DNA of 39,281 nucleotides from a bacterium (lineage in GTDB: Bacteria; Calescibacteriota; Calescibacteriia; Calescibacteriales; Calescibacteriaceae), in assembly GCA_030550715.1 (NCBI GenBank), contig JAUQOU010000017.1, positions 1 through 39,281 of the forward strand. Direction: 5' to 3'. Shown one piece after another: positions 7,990 through 15,886 of the stretch. The translations under genes were made by a program, and so were the position numbers. The notes under the pieces are model-generated. The model did not search any database. It was given only the letters and a program-made list of their open reading frames with translations, and was not told the DNA's origin. Positions within the stretch are counted from its first letter, which is position 1. Each line of letters opens with the position of its first letter.

Positions 7990-9978
7990 TTATCTTTCAG
8001 ATAGCCATTTTCTTATGAGGTTTATGACTAAATCTTTATTTGTTCTTATGACATCTTTTGCGATTTCAACAGCTCTTTCAATTTCTTCTTCTGGTATAGC
8101 CGGTGGTGGAGCAACTTCTATTTCAGGTATCTGAATAAGAGGTGGAGGAGTTATCTCTATTTTTGGAAGCTCTACCTCCTCTTTTGGCGGAGGCGGAGGT
8201 GGTGGGGGTGGAGCTACTTCCTCTGGCGGGGGGGCTATTTCTTCAACTATAACCTCTTCTGGTGGTGGAGGCGGAGGAGCTACTTCTTCTCTCCGGGGCG
8301 GAGGCGGAGGTGGTGGAGGTGGGGCTACTTCCTCTGGTGGCGGTGGTGGGGGTGGAGTTATTACTATCTGCGGTACAGGCGGAGGGACTACTTCAACAAA
8401 TGCAGGCGGAGGAACGACCTCCTCAACCTTTACTTCCGGTGGGGTGATTGCTACTTCTGGTGGGGGCGGGGGTGGCTGAACCTCAACAATAACGGGGACT
8501 TCAACTTTCTCCGCAGGAGCTTTCTCAAACTTCGGAATTACAACCTCTACCTCCTGCGGTAATCTCCTCTCAAAAAGTTTTTTGAATATCAGATAGAGTG
8601 AGATGAAAAATCCTATTGCCGCTATCGCAATCCATTTGTACATGCTTGCCCTCTCCTTAGATACCTCTGAAAGCTGCAGCATAGCCAATCTTTCCGCATA
8701 TCTTAAAGAACCTTCAAACGGTACCGAAACAACAGATATCTGGTCCCCCCTTGCTTGCACTATTCCTACTGCTGACTCTACAAAACTTCTTATCTTTTCA
8801 AGCTCATCGTCTGGAAGCGGAATAAATCTTATGAATGGTTTTCCATCTCTCCACTCAACTTCATACTGCCCATCTACCATCACTGCTACAGAAATTCTTT
8901 TCAGATCTCCTACCTCTTCTTCAACATGTTCAACTATCTTTGATATTTCATAATTTCTTATCCTTTCGTTTCTTTCGTATTCAGATTTTCCGGGAAGTGG
9001 TTCAATTCCAATTTCTGGTGGGACGTTCTGCCTTGTTCCGGGGGGACCAACCGGAACCGCTCCGACTCCCTTAAATCTTTCTTCTATGGTCTGTTCGCTT
9101 CTTACTGCGGTTTCGGCTGGGTCATACCTTTCAGATACTCTTTTTACTTTTGTGAAATCAAGGTCAGCATCAACCTTTACTGCTACTTTTCCAGCTCCTA
9201 CGCTTTTTTCAAGTAGTTCGGTGAGTTTATCCTCTAAATTTCTTTCAAACTGCCTTTCAAGTTCAAGTTGTCCCTGAGTTGCTTCAACTGCTGTCAATCC
9301 CTCATCTTCTTTCTTCGGGTTCAGCATTCTACCTCTCTGATCAACAACGGTTACATTTTCTGGTTTCAGACCTTCAACTGCGAACGATACAAGGTGAATT
9401 ATTCCTTTTACTGATGCGGGGGAAATTGAGCATCCGGGTGTTAGCCACAGCATAACAGATGCGGTGGGTTCTTTTTGTTCTTCTGTGAAAAGTTTCTTTT
9501 CTGGAATTACTATATGCACTCTCGCATTTTCAACACAGTTTATTTTCATTATTGTTCTTTCAAGTTCATTTTGAATTGCTCTCTGATAATTTACTCTTTG
9601 CATAAACTCAGTGAGCCCAAACTTTGGTTTCTCAAATATTTCAAGTCCTGCTCTTTCCTGTGGAAGACCTTTGGTCGCTAATGTGTTTCTTATATCTGGA
9701 ACAAGCTCTTTGGGGACAAAAATTGTATCTGCTGTGTCTGAAAGTTTGTAAGGTATTTTCATTCTTTCAAGTTCATCTATTATTCTTGATACGTCTTGAG
9801 ATTTAAGGTCTGTATAAAGGACATCCCATTTTATTTCCTGTTTTTTTGAAGCTGTCATCTGATAAATGAAAATTCCTATTCCGCTTATGAGGAATATTGC
9901 TGCTATTCCAATGAGGACCGGCAGAGGGATTCTTCTTATTGATTCTCCTATCTGTCTTAAAATGTCTTGTGCTCTCAT
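7990..9978 (-). CDS. fliF: Flagellar MS-ring protein FliF with polyproline C-terminal extension
   Basis: FliF forms the inner-membrane MS ring on which the flagellar rotor and export gate assemble. The 662-residue product has the N-terminal helix (VLIGIAAIFLISGIGIFIY), the YscJ/FliF periplasmic domain (QRVNYQRAIQNELERTI, VHIVIPEKKLF) and a second transmembrane helix (WIAIAAIGFFISLYLIF) near residues 450-470. A roughly 150-residue segment of Pro runs (up to nine in a row) alternating with Glu/Val blocks occupies about residues 471-626. The last about 35 residues (RAVEIAKDVIRTNKDLVINLIRKWL) match the conserved FliG-binding tail. FliF is usually about 530-570 residues, so the proline spacer is the extra part. 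It is the last gene of rpsT-flgC-hypothetical-fliE-fliF, 18 bases after fliE. Confidence 0.95.
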   Translation of the reverse strand: MRAQDILRQIGESIRRIPLPVLIGIAAIFLISGIGIFIYQMTASKKQEIKWDVLYTDLKSQDVSRIIDELERMKIPYKLSDTADTIFVPKELVPDIRNTLATKGLPQERAGLEIFEKPKFGLTEFMQRVNYQRAIQNELERTIMKINCVENARVHIVIPEKKLFTEEQKEPTASVMLWLTPGCSISPASVKGIIHLVSFAVEGLKPENVTVVDQRGRMLNPKKEDEGLTAVEATQGQLELERQFERNLEDKLTELLEKSVGAGKVAVKVDADLDFTKVKRVSERYDPAETAVRSEQTIEERFKGVGAVPVGPPGTRQNVPPEIGIEPLPGKSEYERNERIRNYEISKIVEHVEEEVGDLKRISVAVMVDGQYEVEWRDGKPFIRFIPLPDDELEKIRSFVESAVGIVQARGDQISVVSVPFEGSLRYAERLAMLQLSEVSKERASMYKWIAIAAIGFFISLYLIFKKLFERRLPQEVEVVIPKFEKAPAEKVEVPVIVEVQPPPPPPEVAITPPEVKVEEVVPPPAFVEVVPPPVPQIVITPPPPPPPEEVAPPPPPPPPPRREEVAPPPPPPEEVIVEEIAPPPEEVAPPPPPPPPPKEEVELPKIEITPPPLIQIPEIEVAPPPAIPEEEIERAVEIAKDVIRTNKDLVINLIRKWLSER

Positions 9979-9996
9979 TTTTTTATTCCTTAATTT

Positions 9997-10338
9997 TTAA
10001 AATTGCATTCGCATTATGTTCTCAAAAGCTTGGATTGCTCTGTTTCTTATTTCTAAAAAAAGCTGAAAAAGCGTATCTGCTTTTTCTCTCGCTATCATAA
10101 CATCGTGTATGTCTTCGGTTTTTCCGAGAATCATTTTCACTGACTTTTCTTTTGCTTCGTTTTCCGCTTTTCTGACTGTTTCAAAAGCTGATTTTAGAGA
10201 TGAAAGGAACCCATCTTCTTTTTCATCGCCTTGTTTTATTTCTTCTTGAGGTTTTACGCTTTTTATTATTCTTTCAAACTCGCTGTTGAAAATCTTTTCT
10301 GTTATGTGAGGGTCTATGTTATTTATATCTATCTTCAT
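9997..10338 (-). CDS. fliE: Flagellar hook-basal body protein FliE
   Basis: FliE links the MS ring to the proximal rod. The 113-residue protein has the usual length and the diagnostic C-terminal pattern: DIHDVMIAREKADTLFQLFL, then EIRNRAIQAFENIMRMQ. The first third is variable and charged, as is normal for the family. It lies directly upstream of fliF in transcription order, the standard fliE-fliF arrangement. It follows a small unknown gene rather than flgC directly. Confidence 0.92.
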   Translation of the reverse strand: MKIDINNIDPHITEKIFNSEFERIIKSVKPQEEIKQGDEKEDGFLSSLKSAFETVRKAENEAKEKSVKMILGKTEDIHDVMIAREKADTLFQLFLEIRNRAIQAFENIMRMQF

Positions 10339-10365
10339 AAAATTAAATTTTACAATTTTATGCTT

Positions 10366-10626
10366 TTACTCGTTCTCTTCATTTTCCAAAATGATATTGC
10401 TTCTCAAAGATAAACCGTTTATGAACTGCATTATATCTTCTGTTATCACTTTTTCTTTTTCTCCTGTTTTTTGAGCTGATTTTTCTTTTCTTTCACTTTT
10501 GGTTAATTTCTCTATCTCTTTTTGAAGTTCAACAGAGAAGTTGTTTTCTTCGGAAGGGACACTCTGTATTTTCTGCGAGACAGAGCTTAAAATCTCTTTT
10601 ACCGCATCTATTTTCTTTGTCTCCAT
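10366..10626 (-). CDS. Small hypothetical protein inside the flagellar operon
   Basis: I do not recognise this 86-residue, highly charged protein. It has predicted helix (KKIDAVKEILSSVSQKIQSV; ELQKEIEKLTKSERKEK), no Cys and no membrane segment. It sits between flgC (30 bases) and fliE (27 bases) on the same strand, so it is almost certainly co-transcribed with rod genes. flgC and fliE are normally adjacent. A lineage-specific flagellar accessory or chaperone is possible, but nothing in the sequence proves it. Confidence 0.6.
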   Translation of the reverse strand: METKKIDAVKEILSSVSQKIQSVPSEENNFSVELQKEIEKLTKSERKEKSAQKTGEKEKVITEDIMQFINGLSLRSNIILENEENE

Positions 10627-10655
10627 CTTTAAAAATTTAATACTTTATTCACTTT

Positions 10656-11189
10656 TTATGTTCTTTGTCCTATTGTCAGGGCGGTATTTGCTATCTCTTT
10701 TGTCGCATTAACCACTGCAACATTTGCTTCAAAAGCTCTTTGAGCTGATATAAGATTCACCATCTCCTCTATTGGATTTATGTTCGGATATGCAACATAA
10801 CCGTTTTCGTCAGCATCGGGGTGATATGGTTCATATTTCAAAACCGGCGGTCTTGGGTCTTCAACTATTCCCTCAACCTCAACCTCCGACAGCACTGAAT
10901 CCACTGGTATTTTGGTTTCGGAAATCTTCTCTGCAATCCTTTCCCTTATGAAATCCGGAAGATACGAAAGATGAAATACAAGAGGTCTGAGATATATATT
11001 TTTTTCGGTCCAAAATTTTTCATCTACGGGTTTTGCCTTGAATATTACTTCTTTTCTCATGTAGGGACCTCCCTCAGGTGTTCTCGTTGTGTGTATATTG
11101 GCAAGGTTTGATGCGATAGTGTTCAATCTTATTCTTTCCGCTCGCAGTGCTGATGAAGATATTCTCAAAGCTGAAAGCCAAGCCCTCAT
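10656..11189 (-). CDS. flgC: Flagellar proximal rod protein FlgC
   Basis: FlgC is a proximal rod subunit exported through the flagellar type III gate. The N-terminal SALRISSSALRAERIRLNTI and ASNLANIHTTRTPEGGPYMR match the rod/hook N-domain (the SGL...NANTT-type motif). The C-terminal half has HPDADENGYVAYPNINPIEE and MVNLISAQRAFEANVAVVNA, both diagnostic of FlgC. At 177 residues it is longer than the common 135-150. The extra sequence is a middle segment (FHLSYLPDFIRERIAEKISE) with no obvious counterpart. flgB, the usual upstream neighbour, is absent. The next gene upstream is rpsT. Confidence 0.93.
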   Translation of the reverse strand: MRAWLSALRISSSALRAERIRLNTIASNLANIHTTRTPEGGPYMRKEVIFKAKPVDEKFWTEKNIYLRPLVFHLSYLPDFIRERIAEKISETKIPVDSVLSEVEVEGIVEDPRPPVLKYEPYHPDADENGYVAYPNINPIEEMVNLISAQRAFEANVAVVNATKEIANTALTIGQRT

Positions 11190-11220
11190 TTTTTCAGATT
11201 ACATAAGCAAAGTTTGTTCC

Positions 11221-11239
11221 GTAGGAAAATTTTTCCTAC
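11221..11239. other. Perfect 19-base palindrome between rpsT and flgC
   Basis: GTAGGAAAA-T-TTTTCCTAC has 9-base perfect arms. As RNA on the minus strand it would form a short hairpin just after rpsT. No T-run follows in that direction, so it is a poor intrinsic terminator. It may be a protein-binding site, an attenuating hairpin or an mRNA-stability element separating rpsT from the flagellar genes. Confidence 0.35.
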
Positions 11240-11265
11240 CGTCGCAAAGATTTGTTTCTTTTGGT

Positions 11266-11580
11266 TTATGCTTGCGACTCTTGTTTTTGAAGTTTTTCAG
11301 ATAGAACTTTGTTGAAAAATTTGGTAATTCGTGAAATCTTTCGGCTTGCTTCATTCCTATGTATTACGCCCTTTGATGCTATATGAGATATAATAGATAT
11401 AACTTTTCTCAACTCTTGTTCAAGTTGATTCTTTACCTGCTCCGTTATCTCCTTCTGTTCGGCTAATTTCTTCTTGAAAAGACGGATTGCGTTTTTCATC
11501 TTCGTGAGATGATATAGGTTCCTTTCTCTCCTTTTGAGCGATTTTTTCAGCTTCCTCTTTGCACTTTTTGTGACAGGCAT
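11266..11580 (-). CDS. rpsT: 30S ribosomal protein S20
   Basis: S20 binds 16S rRNA early in 30S assembly. The 104-residue, very basic three-helix protein starts MPVTKSAKRKLKKSLKRRER and contains the typical MKNAIRLFKKKLAE and HIASKGVIHRNEASRKISRI segments, matching the family's K-G-x-I-H-x-N-x-A-x-R-x-x-S-R core. It is divergently transcribed from thi4 and lies at the head of the flagellar rod/M-ring run on the same strand, separated from flgC by 76 bases containing a palindrome. Ribosome-flagella co-transcription would be unusual, so a promoter may lie in that gap. Confidence 0.93.
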   Translation of the reverse strand: MPVTKSAKRKLKKSLKRRERNLYHLTKMKNAIRLFKKKLAEQKEITEQVKNQLEQELRKVISIISHIASKGVIHRNEASRKISRITKFFNKVLSEKLQKQESQA

Positions 11581-11630
11581 AACTTCAATTTAAAAGCAAA
11601 AATCAATATATGAAAAATTTCAATATTTTT

Positions 11631-11686
11631 GAGGAAAGAAATAAAAGGGTTTTCCTCATTAAAATAAAATGAAATAGCTGTTTCAT
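11631..11686 (+). promoter_or_regulatory. Two leader hairpins upstream of thi4
   Basis: GAGGAAA (11631-11637) pairs with TTTCCTC (11651-11657). ATGAAA (11669-11674) pairs with TTTCAT (11681-11686), which directly abuts the strong AAGGAGGT Shine-Dalgarno at 11687-11694. I see no canonical TPP-riboswitch core, so this is not called a riboswitch. The second hairpin could influence ribosome access. Confidence 0.3.
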
Positions 11687-11704
11687 AAGGAGGTAAAAAA
11701 CGCT

Positions 11705-12532
11705 ATGAAAAACAACAAGAAAAAAAAGTTGTTCTCTGACATAGAGGAAAAAGATATAACACACGCGATAGTATCTGGCTTCACAAAAATGCTTGAAGAA
11801 TACGCTTATTCTGATGTTATAGTTTTAGGAGCAGGTCCAGCCGGACTTGTTGCTGCAAAAGAACTCGCTAAAAACGGAGTGAAAACCCTTGTCATAGAAA
11901 GAAATAACTACTTAGGTGGTGGATTCTGGATAGGTGGATATCTTATGAACACAATAACAGTAAGAGCTCCCGGAAACAAAATCCTTGAAGAAATAGGAGT
12001 GAAACTTCAAGAGATAAAACCAGGGCTTTTCATAACTCACGGACCAGAAGCGGTTTCAAAACTTATAGCTTCTGCCTGTGATGCAGGAGTGAAATTTTTG
12101 CAGATGACATCTTTTGATGACTTGGTTTTGAGAGATGGAAGAGTCTCAGGAGTTGTTGTGAACTGGACCCCTGTTTCCGCTCTCCCAAGAGAAATAACAT
12201 GTGTTGACCCCGTCGCTCTTGAATGCTCTTTTCTTATAGATGCAACAGGACACGATGCCTATGCTGTGAAAAGTTTGGAAGCCCGGGGGCTTGTCAAAAC
12301 AAAAGGTATGGGAGCAATGTGGGTTGAAATGTCAGAAGACCTCATCGTAGAACACACGGGCGAAGTTTTTCCGGGACTTTATGTCGCAGGAATGTCCGTC
12401 TCTGAAACCTATGGGCTGCCAAGAATGGGACCAACTTTCGGGGGTGTTCTTATGTCGGGAAAAAGAGCTGCTGAACTTATACTTAACGAGATTTCAAAAA
12501 GGCAAAGCATAAAGAAGAAAAAGACACTTTGA
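11705..12532 (+). CDS. thi4: Thi4-family thiazole synthase (sulfide-dependent or suicidal type unresolved)
   Basis: Thi4 proteins make the thiazole moiety of thiamine from NAD and glycine. Archaeal relatives were once annotated as ribose-1,5-bisphosphate isomerase. The 275-residue product has the FAD/NAD-binding VLGAGPAGLVAAKELAKNG, the ERNNYLGGGFWIGGY segment and the C-terminal YVAGMSVSETYGLPRMGPTF and GGVLMSGKRAA, all family hallmarks. Near residue 166 the motif is TCVDP. In yeast and plant Thi4 a Cys immediately before the residue preceding DP donates sulfur, whereas methanococcal enzymes have His there. This copy appears to keep Cys. A strong AAGGAGGT precedes the ATG. It is followed three bases later by a DUF6775 gene, an association I recall from archaea. 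Confidence 0.88.
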   Translation: MKNNKKKKLFSDIEEKDITHAIVSGFTKMLEEYAYSDVIVLGAGPAGLVAAKELAKNGVKTLVIERNNYLGGGFWIGGYLMNTITVRAPGNKILEEIGVKLQEIKPGLFITHGPEAVSKLIASACDAGVKFLQMTSFDDLVLRDGRVSGVVVNWTPVSALPREITCVDPVALECSFLIDATGHDAYAVKSLEARGLVKTKGMGAMWVEMSEDLIVEHTGEVFPGLYVAGMSVSETYGLPRMGPTFGGVLMSGKRAAELILNEISKRQSIKKKKTL

Positions 12533-12535
12533 AAC

Positions 12536-13339
12536 TTGCCAAAATCAAAAAAACATAACGAAAAAAAGTCCGAAAGAATAAAAATATTCTACGAAGGAGT
12601 TGAAGAAAAAGATGTAAAACTTCTTGTCAATCACACAAGAATTACAGCTCAGAACCTTAATCTCCCTGTTCAGATTGAAGATGCTGAAAGACTCTGGACC
12701 GAAAACCTCAAAGATGAAATTTTTGAAAAGCTGGCAAAAATAAGAGTTTTCAAATGGAATGAATTTGAAATTCAAAATTTTGTTTCCCCCGTAGAAATAC
12801 AGTTTGAAAGAAGAAAAGCGGAAGGGAAAATAAAATCTTTTGGAATAGTTTATGAGGGATTTTTACTGCAGGGAATTTTCCTTTCCGCTATATCAGGAAG
12901 GATTGATGAAAAAAGAGATTTCCCCGTTGTAATTACAGATAGACAGATTGCAACTTTTGGTGATGATGGTAGATTTCATCTCAGAGTGGCGGTTATCGGC
13001 TTCCCATCAATAGTATCAAAAACAGGATTATTCTCAGCTCCCGCTAAACCAAAAGAGTATCACATTGCAAAATTCGTAAGCGAAGATGTCGCTCTTTTGA
13101 AAGGATATTCTATAAAAGAAGAAGTTGAGAAAAAATTTTACTCCCTTGGAAGACCTTATGTGATTTTAACTTACCTCTGGTTGAAAGAAGCAATAGGATT
13201 TTGTGAAAATCCAGTTTGCTTTTTTTCAGATTCTCATACGATAGAAGAGCTTTTTATATCAAAATCTGGCAAAATCAAGCTGTGCGACTTCCACTCAACA
13301 GCAATAACCAACTCTTATAAGAGAAAAAAACTTTTTTGA
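12536..13339 (+). CDS. DUF6775-family protein (annotated elsewhere as putative metallopeptidase)
   Basis: The 267-residue product contains FGDDGRFHLRVAVIGFPSIV, SKTGLFSAPAKPKEYHIAK, and paired cysteines (FCENPVCFFSD, then LCDFH). I recall the same order in the archaeal DUF6775 family: GFPS-S-TG-APAKP-EYY, then FC-C and a closing CxxH. No HExxH is visible, so a peptidase activity is not supported by sequence; the Cys/His residues suggest a metal-binding site. The TTG start three bases after thi4 implies a two-gene operon. The role is unknown. Placement next to thi4 suggests thiamine-thiazole metabolism or its metal/sulfide supply, which is inference. Confidence 0.6.
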   Translation: MPKSKKHNEKKSERIKIFYEGVEEKDVKLLVNHTRITAQNLNLPVQIEDAERLWTENLKDEIFEKLAKIRVFKWNEFEIQNFVSPVEIQFERRKAEGKIKSFGIVYEGFLLQGIFLSAISGRIDEKRDFPVVITDRQIATFGDDGRFHLRVAVIGFPSIVSKTGLFSAPAKPKEYHIAKFVSEDVALLKGYSIKEEVEKKFYSLGRPYVILTYLWLKEAIGFCENPVCFFSDSHTIEELFISKSGKIKLCDFHSTAITNSYKRKKLF

Positions 13340-13351
13340 AATTTTTCTATT

Positions 13352-13380
13352 TTGACATTGTTTTCATTACTTTATGAATA
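13352..13380 (+). promoter_or_regulatory. Candidate promoter of fusA giving a very short leader
   Basis: A perfect TTGACA lies at 13352-13357. A TATGAA/TGAATA box lies 15-17 bases further on, ending at 13378-13380. A start site some 7 bases downstream would fall within a few bases of the fusA ATG at 13390. No Shine-Dalgarno lies before that ATG. Confidence 0.45.
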
Positions 13381-13389
13381 CTTTTCCTT

Positions 13390-15495
13390 ATGCCAGTAAA
13401 AGAAGAAAAAGTTCCGTTAGAGAGAGTGAGAAACATAGGTTTTGTTGCTCACATAGATGCCGGAAAAACTACTACAACAGAAAGAGTCCTTTTTTACACC
13501 GGAACAACTTATAAAATCGGAGATGTTGATGAGGGAACTACTGTGACAGATTGGATGCCTCAGGAAAAAGAAAGAGGTATAACAATAACTTCTGCTGCTG
13601 TCTCCTGCTACTGGAAACAACACAAAATAAACATAATTGATACGCCAGGGCACGTTGATTTCACAGTTGAAGTCGAAAGATCTCTGAGAGTCCTTGACGG
13701 ATGTGTGATAATTTTTGATGCTGTAAATGGAGTAGAACCCCAATCAGAAACTGTGTGGAGGCAGGCTAACAAATACTCTGTCCCAAGAATATGCTATGTT
13801 AATAAAATGGATAGAGTAGGAGCAGATTTCTTTGCAACATGTGAAGATATAAAGAAAAAATTAGATATAACTCCTATACCAGTTCAGATACCAAACGGAA
13901 TTGAGGAGAATTTCAAAGGACCAATAGACCTTATAAAGATGAAAGCGGTTTATTTTTCAGAAGAAGATGAAGGGAGAACATATTTTTACGAAGAGATTCC
14001 AGATGAACTCAAAAGACAATCTGCGGAGTGGAGAGAAAGAATGCTTGAACTCATAGCAGAACTTGACGATGAGTTTATGGCAAAATATGTTGAAGACCCA
14101 GATAAAATAACCGAAGATGATATTCACAAAGCCCTGAGAAGAATAACAGTATCTTTCAAGGGTGTTCCCGTTTTTTGTGGCTCATCGCTGAAAAATAAAG
14201 GGGTCCAACCAATGATAGATGGAATAGTCCTTTATCTTCCATCTCCACTTGACAGAGGAAGTGTGAAAGGAATTAATCCAGATACGGGTCAAGAAGTTGT
14301 CGTCTCACCTGATGAGAACTCCTCTTTCGTTGGACTTGTGTTCAAAATAATGAATGATCCATATGCAGGTCAGCTTTCCTATGTGAGAATATATTCAGGA
14401 AAAATAAAGCCCGGTCTTACAGTGTATAATCCACGCCTCAGAAGAACAGAAAGAGTAGGAAGAGTTATGAGGGTCTTTGCGAATAGAAGAGATGATATAG
14501 AAGAGGCAGGTGCAGGAGATGTTATAGCTACAACAGGTTTGAAAGATTCTCTGACAGGTGATACAATTTGCCTCAAAGAGTTTCCTGTTCTTCTTGAAGG
14601 TATTGATATCCCAGAGCCGGTTATATACGCTTCAATTGAACCGCTTACCAAGCAGGACCAAGAGAGACTCTTTATTTCTCTTCACAAACTTGAAATAGAA
14701 GACCCTTCTTTTAAGGTGAGATATAATAACGAAACTCAGGAGACAATAATATGGGGTATGGGTGAGCTACATCTTGAAATAATAAAGGATAGACTCGAGA
14801 GGGAGTATAATGTCAAAACAAGAATGGGCAAACCTCAGGTCGCATATAAGGAAACAATAGTTGGAGTTGCAGATGCCGAAGGAAAATATATAAGACAATC
14901 CGGAGGAAGAGGTCAGTATGGACACGTTATAATACGAGTTGAACCTCTGGAAAGAGGAAAAGGATTTGAATTTGTGAACCAGATAAAAGGAGGGATAATC
15001 CCAGCAGAATTTATACCTTCTGTCGAAAAGGGAATAAGAGATGCTATGGAAGAGGGAGTCCTTGCGGGTTATCCCGTTCAAGATATAAGAGTTATTTTGT
15101 ATGATGGTTCTTTTCACGAGGTTGATTCGTCTGATATAGCTTTCCGCATAGCTGCATCAATAGCTTTCAAAGAAGCAGCAAGGAAGGCAGGTCTGATACT
15201 TCTTGAACCAATAATGAGAATAGAGGTTTATACACCCGAAGAGTTTTTGGGTGCTGTCATAGGAGACCTGAATTCTCGCAGAGCAAAAATTATAGAAATT
15301 TCTGTGAAAGGTTCTTTCAGAGCTATTCAGGGCTATGTTCCGCTCGCCGAAATGTTCGGATATGCTACAACTTTGAGGTCCCTTACACAAGGTAGAGGAT
15401 ACTACATTATGGAATTTTACGGATACGAAGAGGTACCGCAAAATATAGCAAATCAAATAGTTGAACAAAGGAGAGTTTCAAAATCTAAAAATTAG
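13390..15495 (+). CDS. fusA: Translation elongation factor G
   Basis: EF-G is the GTPase that drives ribosomal translocation. The 701-residue product has the full five-domain length. It contains G1 [16 protein letters not shown]2 GITITSAA, G3 DTPGHVDF, G4 NKMD and the domain IV-V signature [15 protein letters not shown]. Domain III has [17 protein letters not shown]. The upstream genes expected in a str operon (rpsL, rpsG) are absent; a DUF6775 gene precedes it by 50 bases. Downstream, rpsJ follows after 26 bases with no tuf between. It lacks a Shine-Dalgarno, unlike the ribosomal-protein genes that follow. Confidence 0.97.
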   Translation: MPVKEEKVPLERVRNIGFVAHIDAGKTTTTERVLFYTGTTYKIGDVDEGTTVTDWMPQEKERGITITSAAVSCYWKQHKINIIDTPGHVDFTVEVERSLRVLDGCVIIFDAVNGVEPQSETVWRQANKYSVPRICYVNKMDRVGADFFATCEDIKKKLDITPIPVQIPNGIEENFKGPIDLIKMKAVYFSEEDEGRTYFYEEIPDELKRQSAEWRERMLELIAELDDEFMAKYVEDPDKITEDDIHKALRRITVSFKGVPVFCGSSLKNKGVQPMIDGIVLYLPSPLDRGSVKGINPDTGQEVVVSPDENSSFVGLVFKIMNDPYAGQLSYVRIYSGKIKPGLTVYNPRLRRTERVGRVMRVFANRRDDIEEAGAGDVIATTGLKDSLTGDTICLKEFPVLLEGIDIPEPVIYASIEPLTKQDQERLFISLHKLEIEDPSFKVRYNNETQETIIWGMGELHLEIIKDRLEREYNVKTRMGKPQVAYKETIVGVADAEGKYIRQSGGRGQYGHVIIRVEPLERGKGFEFVNQIKGGIIPAEFIPSVEKGIRDAMEEGVLAGYPVQDIRVILYDGSFHEVDSSDIAFRIAASIAFKEAARKAGLILLEPIMRIEVYTPEEFLGAVIGDLNSRRAKIIEISVKGSFRAIQGYVPLAEMFGYATTLRSLTQGRGYYIMEFYGYEEVPQNIANQIVEQRRVSKSKN

Positions 15496-15521
15496 TTGAA
15501 AAAGGAGATGGTTTTTGAGCT

Positions 15522-15836
15522 ATGCTTCAGTTTGGAAAAATAATTATAAAACTGAAAAGTTATGACCACAGATTGCTTGAATCAACGGTAAGAGAAATTG
15601 TCGGAGCTGCTGAAAGAACAAATGCAAGAGTAAAAGGTCCAATTCCGCTTCCAACAGAAATAAGAAGATGGACTGTTCTCAGGTCTCCGCATACCGATAA
15701 AAAATCCATGGAAACGTTTGAGCTTAGAGTTCATAAGCGACTTATTCATATACTTGACCCGCAACCTGCTACCATAGAGGAACTCAGAAAAATAGATGTC
15801 CCACCCGGCATACATATTGAAATGAAGGTTGAATAG
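15522..15836 (+). CDS. rpsJ: 30S ribosomal protein S10
   Basis: S10 is a 30S head protein that, with NusB, also acts in antitermination. The 104-residue product has [20 protein letters not shown], then [20 protein letters not shown] and [15 protein letters not shown], the conserved S10 blocks. An AAAAAGGAGATGG sequence serves as Shine-Dalgarno. It starts a five-gene partial S10 operon directly behind fusA. In many bacteria tuf sits between fusA and rpsJ but here it does not. Confidence 0.96.
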   Translation: MLQFGKIIIKLKSYDHRLLESTVREIVGAAERTNARVKGPIPLPTEIRRWTVLRSPHTDKKSMETFELRVHKRLIHILDPQPATIEELRKIDVPPGIHIEMKVE

Positions 15837-15886
15837 CTATGGAAAGTAAAAAATTTGGAAATTGAAAGACCGAGGTGATTTTGAAC

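Noticed and set aside
8262-8447. Plus-strand ORF opposite fliF (rich in Glu/Val/Leu)
   Set aside because: It is the antisense shadow of the fliF proline repeats; it has no start signals of its own.
11581-11704. TPP riboswitch before thi4
   Set aside because: Hairpins are present, but the conserved TPP-aptamer core was not seen and the spacer is short.
13417-15468. Several minus-strand ORFs inside fusA
   Set aside because: They are codon-bias shadows of a fully conserved EF-G gene.
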